Source: Deltaproteobacteria bacterium
Lineage (GTDB): Bacteria > Desulfobacterota > Desulfobacteria > Desulfobacterales > Desulfatibacillaceae
DNA length: 64,000 nt
NCBI GenBank assembly: GCA_016235345.1
Contig: JACRLG010000002.1
Span: forward strand, 1-64,000
Direction: 5' to 3'
The first letter of the stretch is position 1; every line of letters begins with the position of its first letter. Below the pieces are notes generated by a model. The model had not been told where the DNA came from. It saw nothing but the letters and a program-made list of their open reading frames with translations, and did no database searches. Shown here one piece after another: positions 8,153 to 15,205 of this stretch. Made by a program: the position numbers and the translations under genes.

Positions 8153-8380
8153 ATGATCAAGACACTTACCAAGCACGGAAACAGCCTGGCCCTGGTGATC
8201 GAGAAGCCCGTCCTGGAGCTTCTTGGCGCTGACGCCGGCACGCCGTTCGACGTGACCACCGACGGGCAGGTGCTTATCCTCTCCCCGGTCAGGGACGCTG
8301 ATCGGCAAGAAGCCTTCCAGGCCGCCCTCGACAAGGTGAACACCCGGTACCCCAAGGCATTGAAAAAGCTCTCGGAATAA
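8153..8380 (+). CDS. AbrB/MazE-type antitoxin
   Basis: 75 aa. The N-terminus (MIKTLTKHGNSLALVIEKPVLELLG) is the swapped-hairpin AbrB/SpoVT DNA-binding fold seen in MazE and VagC antitoxins; the C-terminal third is a charged tail that would wrap the toxin. GGAGGG precedes the ATG. The Doc-like toxin starts 3 bp after its stop, the usual antitoxin-first order in which the antitoxin also represses the operon. Confidence 0.85.
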   Translation: MIKTLTKHGNSLALVIEKPVLELLGADAGTPFDVTTDGQVLILSPVRDADRQEAFQAALDKVNTRYPKALKKLSE

Positions 8381-8383
8381 TCC

Positions 8384-8773
8384 ATGGACCCGAAATTCCT
8401 GAGCCTTGGCGAGGTGCTCGCCATCTACCGGGACCAGATCGCCCGTCACGGCGGAAGCCCCGGCATACGGGACATGGACCTCGTGAAATCCGCGGCCGCC
8501 ATGCCGTCCGCCACTTACGGCGGCGAGTTCCTGCACACGGACATTTTCGAAATGGCGGCAAGCTATCTCTTCCACCTGGTGAAGAACCATCCCTTCGTGG
8601 ACGGCAACAAACGGGCGGGGGTTGTGGCCGCGCTGGTCTTTCTCGATCTTAACGGTTATGACTTCACCGCCCCGGAAGACGATCTTGCCGAAATGGTTCT
8701 GGCCGTCGCCCGAGGCGAGATGGACAAGGCCCGGGTCGCGGTGTTCATCCGCGAATGGTCGAAGCCTTTCTGA
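8384..8773 (+). CDS. doc: Doc/Fic-family toxin (death on curing)
   Basis: 129 aa, the size of P1 Doc. The Fic-type active site is clear: H69-P-F-V-D-G-N-K-R77-A-G, here in the Doc form HxFx(D/N)GNKR. Doc kinases phosphorylate elongation factor Tu and stop translation unless neutralised by the partner antitoxin. The N-terminal helix and the IRDMDLVKSA segment are also typical of the family. It follows the antitoxin by 3 bp and would stabilise the element or act in abortive infection. Confidence 0.92.
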   Translation: MDPKFLSLGEVLAIYRDQIARHGGSPGIRDMDLVKSAAAMPSATYGGEFLHTDIFEMAASYLFHLVKNHPFVDGNKRAGVVAALVFLDLNGYDFTAPEDDLAEMVLAVARGEMDKARVAVFIREWSKPF

Positions 8774-9021
8774 GCCTTTCTGAAACTTACCCCCGCCTCT
8801 TCCAATGGAAATTTCAATCAAGAAAAATTTCCCCTTCCTCCGCAAACGCATTTGGAGTCTCCGCAGGAATCGATCGTAGGGTTTCCACCGGCATTGTTTG
8901 AAGGCCTCGAAGATTACGGATAACAAAGAAGGTTGGTTATACTGCATTCCACAACCGGTGACCGCCGGAGACCCTTGTGTTTCCGGGGCTGGTTTTTTCT
9001 CCGGCCTGGTGTTATCCGCAA
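8774..9021. other. intergenic region between toxin and terS-like gene
   Basis: Contains a short tandem duplication of GCCTTTCTGA across the toxin stop (about 8763-8782) and a weak CCGGA/TCCGG hairpin followed by a T-run near 8960-9000 on the plus strand, possibly the terminator of the cassette. Nothing else seen. Confidence 0.35.
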
Positions 9022-9552
9022 TCATTCTTCCGTTTTCTTTCGTCCAGTGGTCTTCTGCTCCGGCTCCTTGCGGGAATCCGCCAGCTTTTCCAGCAAGGTA
9101 GTTGCCCACTCCGCCGGGCTCGTCTCCGGTCCCTTGGCCGCCTCACCCTCCCTGGCGATCTTGGTAGCCTTGAGGTCCTTCAGGTGACAGCGGATCATCC
9201 GGTCCAGCTTTTCGGCCGCGTCCCAGTCGCCAGTCTCCTGGGCCCTGCCCAGCTTGAGGAAGTAGACCGCCACCAGCTCCACCTGCATGAAGTCCGAGCT
9301 CTTGTTGAACACGAAGTCCTGATAGAGTTGGCCGATGATGGCCTCGAACAACGGTCGCTCCTCCGGAGAGAGGAACCGGTCGGCATAGATGCCGTGGCGC
9401 AGGCTGTTCAGGTTCCCTGGAGGCGCGCCCCGGCCTTCCTTCTCCTTGGCGGCCTTGCGGACCTCCTCCTCGGGGGCGGCATTGCTGTGCCAGCGGTCGA
9501 GACGGGCCTTGCCGCTCTTGGTGATCTTTTTTTCGGCCTTGTCGTCGGGCAT
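9022..9552 (-). CDS. probable terminase small subunit
   Basis: About 176 aa from ATG (MPDDKAEKK); a GTG two codons earlier is also possible, and neither has a good ribosome site. The segment G-A-P-P-G-N-L-N-S-L-R-H-G-I-Y-A (about residues 43-58) is the hallmark of small-terminase-like and related phage proteins that bind packaging DNA; the rest is helical with a Lys/Glu-rich tail. In many phages this gene lies directly before TerL; here a plus-strand integrase/toxin cassette and two small genes separate them. Promoter B lies about 100 bp upstream. Confidence 0.65.
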   Translation of the reverse strand: MPDDKAEKKITKSGKARLDRWHSNAAPEEEVRKAAKEKEGRGAPPGNLNSLRHGIYADRFLSPEERPLFEAIIGQLYQDFVFNKSSDFMQVELVAVYFLKLGRAQETGDWDAAEKLDRMIRCHLKDLKATKIAREGEAAKGPETSPAEWATTLLEKLADSRKEPEQKTTGRKKTEE

Positions 9553-9652
9553 GGTCACACCAAATTTGATTTCATATCGAGGGGTTGGGGGCGGGAGGCG
9601 GATTTCGCAACCATTTCACGCCCACTCACACATCTTTCTGAACACCCCCTTG

Positions 9653-9931
9653 TTACCTACCGGAAGCCGGGCCGATCTGTCGGGCCTGATTTCCCTTCCG
9701 GTATTCCGCAAGGACCTGGTTGACCCGTCGGGTCGTCACTCCGGCCAGGGTGGATACCTCGGCGGTGCTTACGCCCTGTAGGTGCAGGGCGACCACCAGG
9801 TCCCGGCGCTCCTGATAGAAGCGGCCGGGCGCGGGTATCCAGAGCAGGCCGGAATAGTGTTTCTGGACCTCCTTGAGCAGCTCCGGGGGAAGGACGTCCT
9901 TCGCGTTGGCGTAGTTCTTTCTTTTCTTCAT
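9653..9931 (-). CDS. CD3324/Mor-like HTH protein
   Basis: 92 aa. The start MKKRKNYANAKDVLPPELLKEVQKH resembles the CD3324/Mor-type small regulators, followed by a helix-turn-helix (VVALHLQGVSTAEVSTLAGVTTRRVNQVLAEY, about 45-77). It probably controls phage transcription. The ATG overlaps the stop of the preceding 256-aa gene (ATGA). Its last codons overlap promoter B on the same strand, so read-through of this gene and firing of promoter B may interact. Confidence 0.75.
   Translation of the reverse strand: MKKRKNYANAKDVLPPELLKEVQKHYSGLLWIPAPGRFYQERRDLVVALHLQGVSTAEVSTLAGVTTRRVNQVLAEYRKGNQARQIGPASGR
9654..9682 (-). promoter_or_regulatory. phage-type promoter B (terS-like gene)
   Basis: Minus strand: -35 CGACAG (9682-9677), 17-bp spacer ending CTTCCGG, -10 TAGGTA (9659-9654). 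The spacer and boxes are nearly identical to promoter D. It lies at the 3' end of the HTH gene and about 95 bp upstream of the terS-like start. Confidence 0.65.
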
Positions 9932-10698
9932 TGCTTGGCCTCCGATTTTTTCAGCCAGGGCTGGTCCACGTCCGGGTTGTGAAAGCGCAGGACGTTTTTC
10001 CGCGGGGGCGGTCCGATGATCTCGATGTATCGTCGGGTAACCTCTCCGATGCGCTGGTTTTCTTCCAGGAAGCAGACCAGGCCGTAGTCCTCGCCCAATG
10101 GGAACCGGAACCTGCCTCGGTTTCGGTAGAGACGGGCCTCGGACCAGCCCAGGGAGAGCGCCCGATCCCGGACGGCGTCCACCTTGGCCACGGCGGAGGG
10201 CGGGACCAGATGATGGTTCGGCCAGTCCCCGTCCTTGGGGAACATGTAGGGCGGGGCTGCGGGTTCGCGTTGGATATGTGCACTGCGGCGGGTGAAGGTG
10301 GAATCTTCGGATACGGGGTAGAACGATCCGTTCTCGGGCGGGGCATAGTCCTTGGGGTCCAGCGACTTGACTGCGGCGAGAAGGCTTGCCTCGCCCAGAT
10401 GCTTCATGGCCCAGGCATGGATTTCGTTAAAGCGGGTCCGCAGCTCGTCGAAGGCCAAGGCGGGCAGCCTGCCGGATTGGGCCGCTTTCCTGGCGCACTC
10501 CATCTTATGCCTGAGCCATGCGTAGTATTCCGGGTCGAGCCGCCGGAAGCGGACTCCGCAGACTCCCACGTCCCGGGCGAAGTAGCGGGGTTTGTCGGTT
10601 TCCCAGGAGTCCAGTGTCGTTGCGATGAAGAGCGCCGGGGCAGGGTCTGCGTTCCCGGTGCGGGGCGCATCCATTACCGCGGCTTCGGAGGTATTCAT
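9928..10698 (-). CDS. hypothetical phage protein (256 aa)
   Basis: No family recognised. The protein is soluble, rich in aromatic and charged residues, with no signal peptide or membrane segment. AAGGA stands 8 bases before the ATG. It lies 66 bp downstream of the primase-helicase and overlaps the HTH gene by 4 bp, so it belongs to the replication operon driven by promoter C. The centre (residues about 55-85) contains a helical stretch (DPEYYAWLRHKMECARKAAQSG). Confidence 0.75.
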   Translation of the reverse strand: MNTSEAAVMDAPRTGNADPAPALFIATTLDSWETDKPRYFARDVGVCGVRFRRLDPEYYAWLRHKMECARKAAQSGRLPALAFDELRTRFNEIHAWAMKHLGEASLLAAVKSLDPKDYAPPENGSFYPVSEDSTFTRRSAHIQREPAAPPYMFPKDGDWPNHHLVPPSAVAKVDAVRDRALSLGWSEARLYRNRGRFRFPLGEDYGLVCFLEENQRIGEVTRRYIEIIGPPPRKNVLRFHNPDVDQPWLKKSEAKQ

Positions 10699-10763
10699 GG
10701 CGTTTTCCTTCGTGGTTCAGAGTTCCGGGATCTGCTGCATCGCCTGCTTCCAGACCGGAGGCT

Positions 10764-13649
10764 TCACGGCGGCTCGGGTTCCTCCGGCTCGATGCCGTCC
10801 GGGATCAGGGCAAGGTCGATCGGCCCGTTCCGGGAAATGGGGACCTTTGGGGACGTTGTGGGGACGTTGCCGATAAACGTCCCCATGGCTTCTTGTGAAT
10901 TATTACAAGCTGTTAGACAATTCATGGGGACGTTGGGGACGTTTGAGGTGGTTACGCACACCTGCGCATGCGCGGGCGCGCGCGTATATATTCGCGCGGG
11001 CGCGTGTGCGCGCTCACCCGCGTTGTAATCGCCTTCAACGTCCCCAACGTCCCCATTTTCAGCATAACAATTCGTTATTACTTCATTTACTTCGTGGGGA
11101 CGTTTGGACTGAACGTCCCCATAACGTCCCCAAAGGTCCCCAACGTCCCCATTTTCAAATCCATGACCAGGGCCTTCCTGGACGAGGGCGTAGCAGGCTC
11201 CGCCCTTGTGCTTGCCGTGCGTCATGACCCGCGTGACCCGCAAGCCGCCGAACATGCGGTCCCTATCGCGGCTGAGGGCGAAGCCCAGGCGGGTCTCCTG
11301 GGACCTGTAGGAGCCTTCCCCGCGCGCCGAAACCATCAGGTTGCGCGACTCACAGAAGTCATTCAAATCCGCCACCTTCATGGGCGCCGCGCCGAACTCG
11401 TCCCACCACTCGGACGTGAACTCCCGCCACACCTGGCCTTCGGCGTCGGCATTCTCATAGAGGTCCTCCAGGCTCCCCATGAAGCCGCGGATGCCGGCGA
11501 CGTCGAGGATTCCACCGATGACCCCGGACCAGCGCTCGAACGAGCCGAGCCTTTGAGCGAACATAGGGCATCCGGCCGCGATCCACGCACGCACGAAAAC
11601 GAGTACGGCCCGGACCAGCCGCGACCGGTTCTCCTTCGCCCATTCCACGACCTCGGGATGCTTGAAGCCGCTCCGCTGCCAAGGGCGGTCCACCCGCGGA
11701 TCAATTCGGATGCGGATGCAGCGCCGGGCGATTTCCATGGAGAGCGCCGGGTTGTTCCCCGTGACGAGCCATAGCGCACGATTCGGGAGCGTGAGCATGG
11801 CGGTCTTTCCCAGGAGCCGGTCCGTCCAGGATTCGGAGGTGATGACCGACGCGAGCGAGGGGCAGTCGAGTTTCTTGCGCTGGTCCGTGTTGTCGAGCAG
11901 GATGATGGGCCTTCCCCTGGAAAGCTCGGCCGTGAGCATCTTGCGGGCCTCGTCGTCCTGGGAGGCCAGGGTCCGTCCGTCGGACACGCTGCCGGTGGCC
12001 ACCAGGTAGATGAGGTTGCACAGAAGCCCCTTTCCGGAGCCGACCATGGGGGCCTCGACGAGGTGTATGGGCGTGCAGCCTTCGATCATGCGCCGGACAA
12101 AGGGCAGGATCATGGCAGCCACGACGTGCGTGCGGTCCGACTCGCCCACAAAAGGAAAATCCACCAGGAGTTCATCCATAAGGAGCGACCGCGCCTCTTC
12201 GATGTCTTGCGGTGTGGGCGACTCGGGAACATTGAGGTCTCCAAGGTCATCTTCCGGCTGGAACCACAGGCGCTCTGCGCGGTGATAGCCCGGCTTGGTG
12301 ACGAGATCTCCGGATGCTCCGAACAGGGGAGTCGTGGCCACGGAATCCAGCGGCGGTAACTTTTCGTCCGGGTAGACCAGCATGTCCCTGGCCACGTCCT
12401 TCACCGGCGAGGTGTCGATGCAGGCTTCGTCCGTCACGCGGACCCAGTCCGCCACGCGCGCCAGCATGCCGAAGACCGAGGACTCCTCCATCGGCTCGAT
12501 CTCCTGGCCGTGCTCGCCCGAGGAGAGGCGCACAAGCGCGCCCGAGCGCAGGAACAGAAAGGGATGGCGGCCCCCGGACGAGACCGAAGGATCGTTTTTC
12601 GCATGGACCGCGGCCCAGGAGTCCGCGATGATGTCCCGCAATTGCCGGTTGTTGACCTGAACCTCGGGCAGGTCACTCTTTCGCGGCTTGGGATTCGGTG
12701 TCTCCTTCTTTTTCGACTCGAAGGGCAAGGCGGTCTCGACCATGCCGGCGAGGGTCTTTTCGGGCGCTCCCTCCCGCCGAAGGCGCTTGTCCAGGTCTTC
12801 ATCGGCCGAAGGGACGAAGCGGACCCGGCATTGTGCGTTCAGCAGGGCCTTGCCCACCCTGGCCAGCCACTTGCGGCCAGCCTCGTCCGGGTCCGGGAAC
12901 ATCACCGCGTCGCGCCTGGCGAGGAGCAGTTGCAGCTCGCGCAGGAACTCCTTGGACGGCTGGGCCCCGGGGGTGGCCACCACGGCCTTCCAGCCCGCAG
13001 AAAGCGCCGCGGCCGCGTCGGCCTCGCCCTCCACAACGAGCACGGGGCCTTCCTGCCCGCCAGGAAAAGGCCACGGGCAGAGCAGCCCCTGCTTGGAACC
13101 CTGGATGCACTTGACCTTGCCGCCGTCCGAAAAGGGACGTCCGTCCGCCTGCCGCCGGCGTGTGCCGATCCGATTGCCGGAAGCGTCCCGCATGGGGAAA
13201 TGCACCTCGCGGGGCGCTTGAGCGTTGCGAGCCTCGGCACCGAGAGCACGCAGGGCTTCCGGCTTCCATCCGCGCACCCTGGCAAGCTCTTCTATGGCGT
13301 CCGGGGCCGGGCTTGGGGGCAGACCTGAACGTGACCCGCGGGACCCGCGGGAATCGTTCTTCCCTGCCAGGTCCTCCGGCGTGCGGCACAACACGAAGGC
13401 CACGGCCTCAACGAAGTCACAGCCGCGCACCTTGCGGGTCAGGGCGATGGTGTCCAGGGACTCGCCCGTCGCGTGGTCGTAAAAGATGTTCTTCTCGCCG
13501 CCCAACTGGCACGAAGGGTTCCTGTCCTCCCGGAACGGCGAGTGGAACGCCGTGCCCGCCCTGACCTGGGGCAGGCCAAGGCGCACCCACACATCAGCGA
13601 TGGAGACGTTCCGCGCGGCTTCGATCTGTTCGTCTTGGATTCGGGCCAT
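10764..13649 (-). CDS. phage replicative primase-helicase
   Basis: 961 aa. Residues about 15-80 resemble the DnaG/CHC2 N-terminal region (VWVRLGLP...FHSPFREDRNPSC...FYDHATGESLDTI) but without a full zinc ligand set. About 195-290 is a TOPRIM primase domain (VLVVEGEADAAAAL, then FPDPDEAG with the two acidic residues). About 500-750 is a helicase/ATPase domain with a Walker A G-S-G-K-G near 536 and a Walker-B-like I-I-L-L-D-N. The last about 130 residues are low complexity because the reading frame runs through the GGGGACGTT repeat field. It would prime and unwind DNA at the phage origin. Promoter C lies about 105 bp upstream. Confidence 0.88.
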   Translation of the reverse strand: MARIQDEQIEAARNVSIADVWVRLGLPQVRAGTAFHSPFREDRNPSCQLGGEKNIFYDHATGESLDTIALTRKVRGCDFVEAVAFVLCRTPEDLAGKNDSRGSRGSRSGLPPSPAPDAIEELARVRGWKPEALRALGAEARNAQAPREVHFPMRDASGNRIGTRRRQADGRPFSDGGKVKCIQGSKQGLLCPWPFPGGQEGPVLVVEGEADAAAALSAGWKAVVATPGAQPSKEFLRELQLLLARRDAVMFPDPDEAGRKWLARVGKALLNAQCRVRFVPSADEDLDKRLRREGAPEKTLAGMVETALPFESKKKETPNPKPRKSDLPEVQVNNRQLRDIIADSWAAVHAKNDPSVSSGGRHPFLFLRSGALVRLSSGEHGQEIEPMEESSVFGMLARVADWVRVTDEACIDTSPVKDVARDMLVYPDEKLPPLDSVATTPLFGASGDLVTKPGYHRAERLWFQPEDDLGDLNVPESPTPQDIEEARSLLMDELLVDFPFVGESDRTHVVAAMILPFVRRMIEGCTPIHLVEAPMVGSGKGLLCNLIYLVATGSVSDGRTLASQDDEARKMLTAELSRGRPIILLDNTDQRKKLDCPSLASVITSESWTDRLLGKTAMLTLPNRALWLVTGNNPALSMEIARRCIRIRIDPRVDRPWQRSGFKHPEVVEWAKENRSRLVRAVLVFVRAWIAAGCPMFAQRLGSFERWSGVIGGILDVAGIRGFMGSLEDLYENADAEGQVWREFTSEWWDEFGAAPMKVADLNDFCESRNLMVSARGEGSYRSQETRLGFALSRDRDRMFGGLRVTRVMTHGKHKGGACYALVQEGPGHGFENGDVGDLWGRYGDVQSKRPHEVNEVITNCYAENGDVGDVEGDYNAGERAHAPARIYTRAPAHAQVCVTTSNVPNVPMNCLTACNNSQEAMGTFIGNVPTTSPKVPISRNGPIDLALIPDGIEPEEPEPP
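10839..11150. repeat. GGGGACGTT repeat field (candidate replication origin or regulator site)
   Basis: Eleven exact copies of GGGGACGTT (five on plus at 10849, 10860, 10926, 10935, 11096; six inverted at 10876, 11037, 11046, 11112, 11123, 11142) plus two one-mismatch copies at 10839 and 11133. The copies flank a strongly alternating purine-pyrimidine core at about 10968-11015 with a TATATAT centre and short AT-rich stretches. The field lies in the 3' end of the primase-helicase frame. Iteron-like origins beside replication genes look like this; function is inference. Confidence 0.75.
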
Positions 13650-13758
13650 GGGTTTTGAAAACCTCTCAGTGGAACAGTTGGGACAGAGACGTCCTGCGGT
13701 CGTCCGCCCGGATAGGCGGGCACACCCATCCCGGGGCGTCCAAGCCGCCCTGCTCTCT

Positions 13759-13787
13759 TACATACCGGAGGGAGGGAAATTTTGACG
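13759..13787 (-). promoter_or_regulatory. phage-type promoter C (replication operon)
   Basis: Minus strand: -35 CGTCAA (13787-13782), 17-bp spacer ending CTCCGG, -10 TATGTA (13764-13759). Same layout as promoters A, B and D. Leader to the primase ATG about 100 bases. Confidence 0.6.
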
Positions 13788-13801
13788 AAAGCAGAGACGC
13801 C

Positions 13802-13831
13802 TTGAACTTTCAAGAAATAGTGTGGTATAAA
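13802..13831 (+). promoter_or_regulatory. sigma70-type promoter of TIR cargo operon
   Basis: TTGAAC (13802-13807), 18-bp spacer, TATAAA (13826-13831) with an upstream TGG extended -10. This is much closer to the housekeeping consensus than the phage-type promoters, so the cargo can be expressed by the host polymerase in the prophage state. Confidence 0.65.
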
Positions 13832-13978
13832 ATCATCAATTTCGGTCCGTTGGACATTTGCTGGAAAATGGAAGGTTTGTGAGAAGGGATTTTTTTATCT
13901 ATCGGATACACTAATGCCGCTTACAGTGGGCTAAGGGAGGCCGAAGTCCCATCGATATCCTGGCACAAAGAGGGTCTT

Positions 13979-14152
13979 ATGCCTATCCGCATAAGAAACA
14001 GCAATAGAGAGGTTCATGGACTGTGGCGGGAGGCTACTCAAGTAGTTAAGCCGATTTCTCTTCAGATTCCCGGAGCCTTTTTATACGAACACCGCAACGC
14101 AGTGCCGAGGGGTAGGCTGGTTGGTGTATCATTGGCTGGTCACCAAGATTGA
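13979..14152 (+). CDS. 57-aa protein directly upstream of TIR-GGDEF gene
   Basis: ATG with AGAGGG five bases upstream; 57 codons and a TGA that lies inside the ribosome site of the next gene, nine bases before its ATG, so the two are probably coupled. The protein is basic (MPIRIRNSNREVHGLW...) with no recognised domain or signal. Placement suggests a small partner, sensor or inhibitor of the TIR protein, but coding status rests only on the start signals and spacing. Confidence 0.5.
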   Translation: MPIRIRNSNREVHGLWREATQVVKPISLQIPGAFLYEHRNAVPRGRLVGVSLAGHQD

Positions 14153-14161
14153 GAGCATTAC

Positions 14162-15187
14162 ATGAGCCGAATATTCATTAGTTATGCCCATGAAGATTTC
14201 GATTGGGCGCATAGAATCTACACAGACTTGTTTGCACACGGTATCTCATGTTGGTTAGATAAGATGGACCTTTTGCCAGGTCAAAATTGGAACGCGGAAA
14301 TCCAAAAGGCGATTCGAAATTCGAAATATTTCATTGCCCTGATCTCTTCAAATTCAGTTGACAAGAGAGGTTATGTGCAAAAGGAACTTCGTCTTGCTAT
14401 GGAAGAGATGGAAAAAATGCCGTATGGTGGAATCTATTTAATTCCGGTGAGAATAGATGGGGCTGGCCCTCGTGACCAGCGGCTCGAATCCATTCAATAC
14501 TGTGACCTATTTCCAGATTATGACGTTGGTCTTCGAAAAATTTTAGAAGTTGTAGCACCAGAGCACTATTTTTTGCTGCAAGAGAAGTTTCCACTTGGTG
14601 GAGTCAGTCCCTCCACAGTAACCTATTCTTCTGCGCCGACACACGCGCCATCAGAAGAACTGAGACAATACTTAGACATCTCGATAGGTCTGGAACAGCT
14701 CCTAAAGACTGTACCTGATTTATTCAGAAGGTCAAAGATTGAGATGTGGACCGTTTGTATTGCTGATATCGATAATTTGACTCAGATTAATAAGCTCTGT
14801 GGAGCGCTTGTAGGAGATCGCGTCATTTGGAAAGTTGCTCACTACCTCAAATCGCGTCTTTCTCCAACTATACCTAAAGGGAGATGCGGGCATGATACAT
14901 TCTTTTTTGTTTTTCAGCATCTATCACATAGGGCATCGGAAGCCGCATGCTACGATTTCCATCGTCGTGTGTACGGATTCAAATGGGCTAAACTATCATC
15001 AAAGCTAAGACAAGTTTCATTAAGTATAGGATATGCCCCTCGAAAAAATTTTGAGCCGTTTAGTGATACTGTCATTAGGGCGGCTAATGCGATGAATTTT
15101 ACAAAGATGGAGAAGAATTATGTTTCCATGGCTGCTCCGTATCTCCTGGAGGGGGCGAGTAGAGTTCTCCGTAATTACTTTAGTTAA
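14162..15187 (+). CDS. TIR domain - GGDEF-like cyclase fusion protein (candidate anti-phage effector)
   Basis: 341 aa. Residues 1-130 are a TIR domain (IFISYAHEDFDWAHRI, CWLDKMDLLPG, IRNSKYFIALIS); E75 in VQKEL aligns with the catalytic Glu of NAD-cleaving TIRs. Residues about 165-325 read like a GGDEF/nucleotide-cyclase palm: D202 and D204 in C-I-A-D-I-D-N-L, the G-D219 of GALVGD, a signature R-C-G-H-D245-T-F in place of R-x-G-G-D-E-F, VSLSIGYA and an A-A-N-A-M...K315 end. The two metal-binding acids are kept while the second Gly and the Glu are changed, so a cyclase of different specificity or a ligand sensor is possible. No membrane segment. It lies with the 57-aa gene in an AT-rich island, convergent with recD2. 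Defence role is inference. Confidence 0.85.
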   Translation: MSRIFISYAHEDFDWAHRIYTDLFAHGISCWLDKMDLLPGQNWNAEIQKAIRNSKYFIALISSNSVDKRGYVQKELRLAMEEMEKMPYGGIYLIPVRIDGAGPRDQRLESIQYCDLFPDYDVGLRKILEVVAPEHYFLLQEKFPLGGVSPSTVTYSSAPTHAPSEELRQYLDISIGLEQLLKTVPDLFRRSKIEMWTVCIADIDNLTQINKLCGALVGDRVIWKVAHYLKSRLSPTIPKGRCGHDTFFFVFQHLSHRASEAACYDFHRRVYGFKWAKLSSKLRQVSLSIGYAPRKNFEPFSDTVIRAANAMNFTKMEKNYVSMAAPYLLEGASRVLRNYFS

Positions 15188-15205
15188 AAGGTTCCTCTTC
15201 GATAT

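Larger units (their letters stand above)
13650..13978. other. divergent control region between primase and TIR operon
   Basis: No gene. It holds promoter C reading left into the primase-helicase, a sigma70-type promoter reading right into the cargo genes, and an AT-rich leader of about 140 bases before the 57-aa gene. Base composition falls sharply near 13,800, marking the left edge of the cargo island. Confidence 0.7.

Noticed and set aside
10839-11150. Possible CRISPR array
   Set aside because: The repeat unit is only 9 bp, occurs in both orientations and with irregular spacing, and no cas genes are present; the Cas4-like nuclease belongs to a phage recombination operon.
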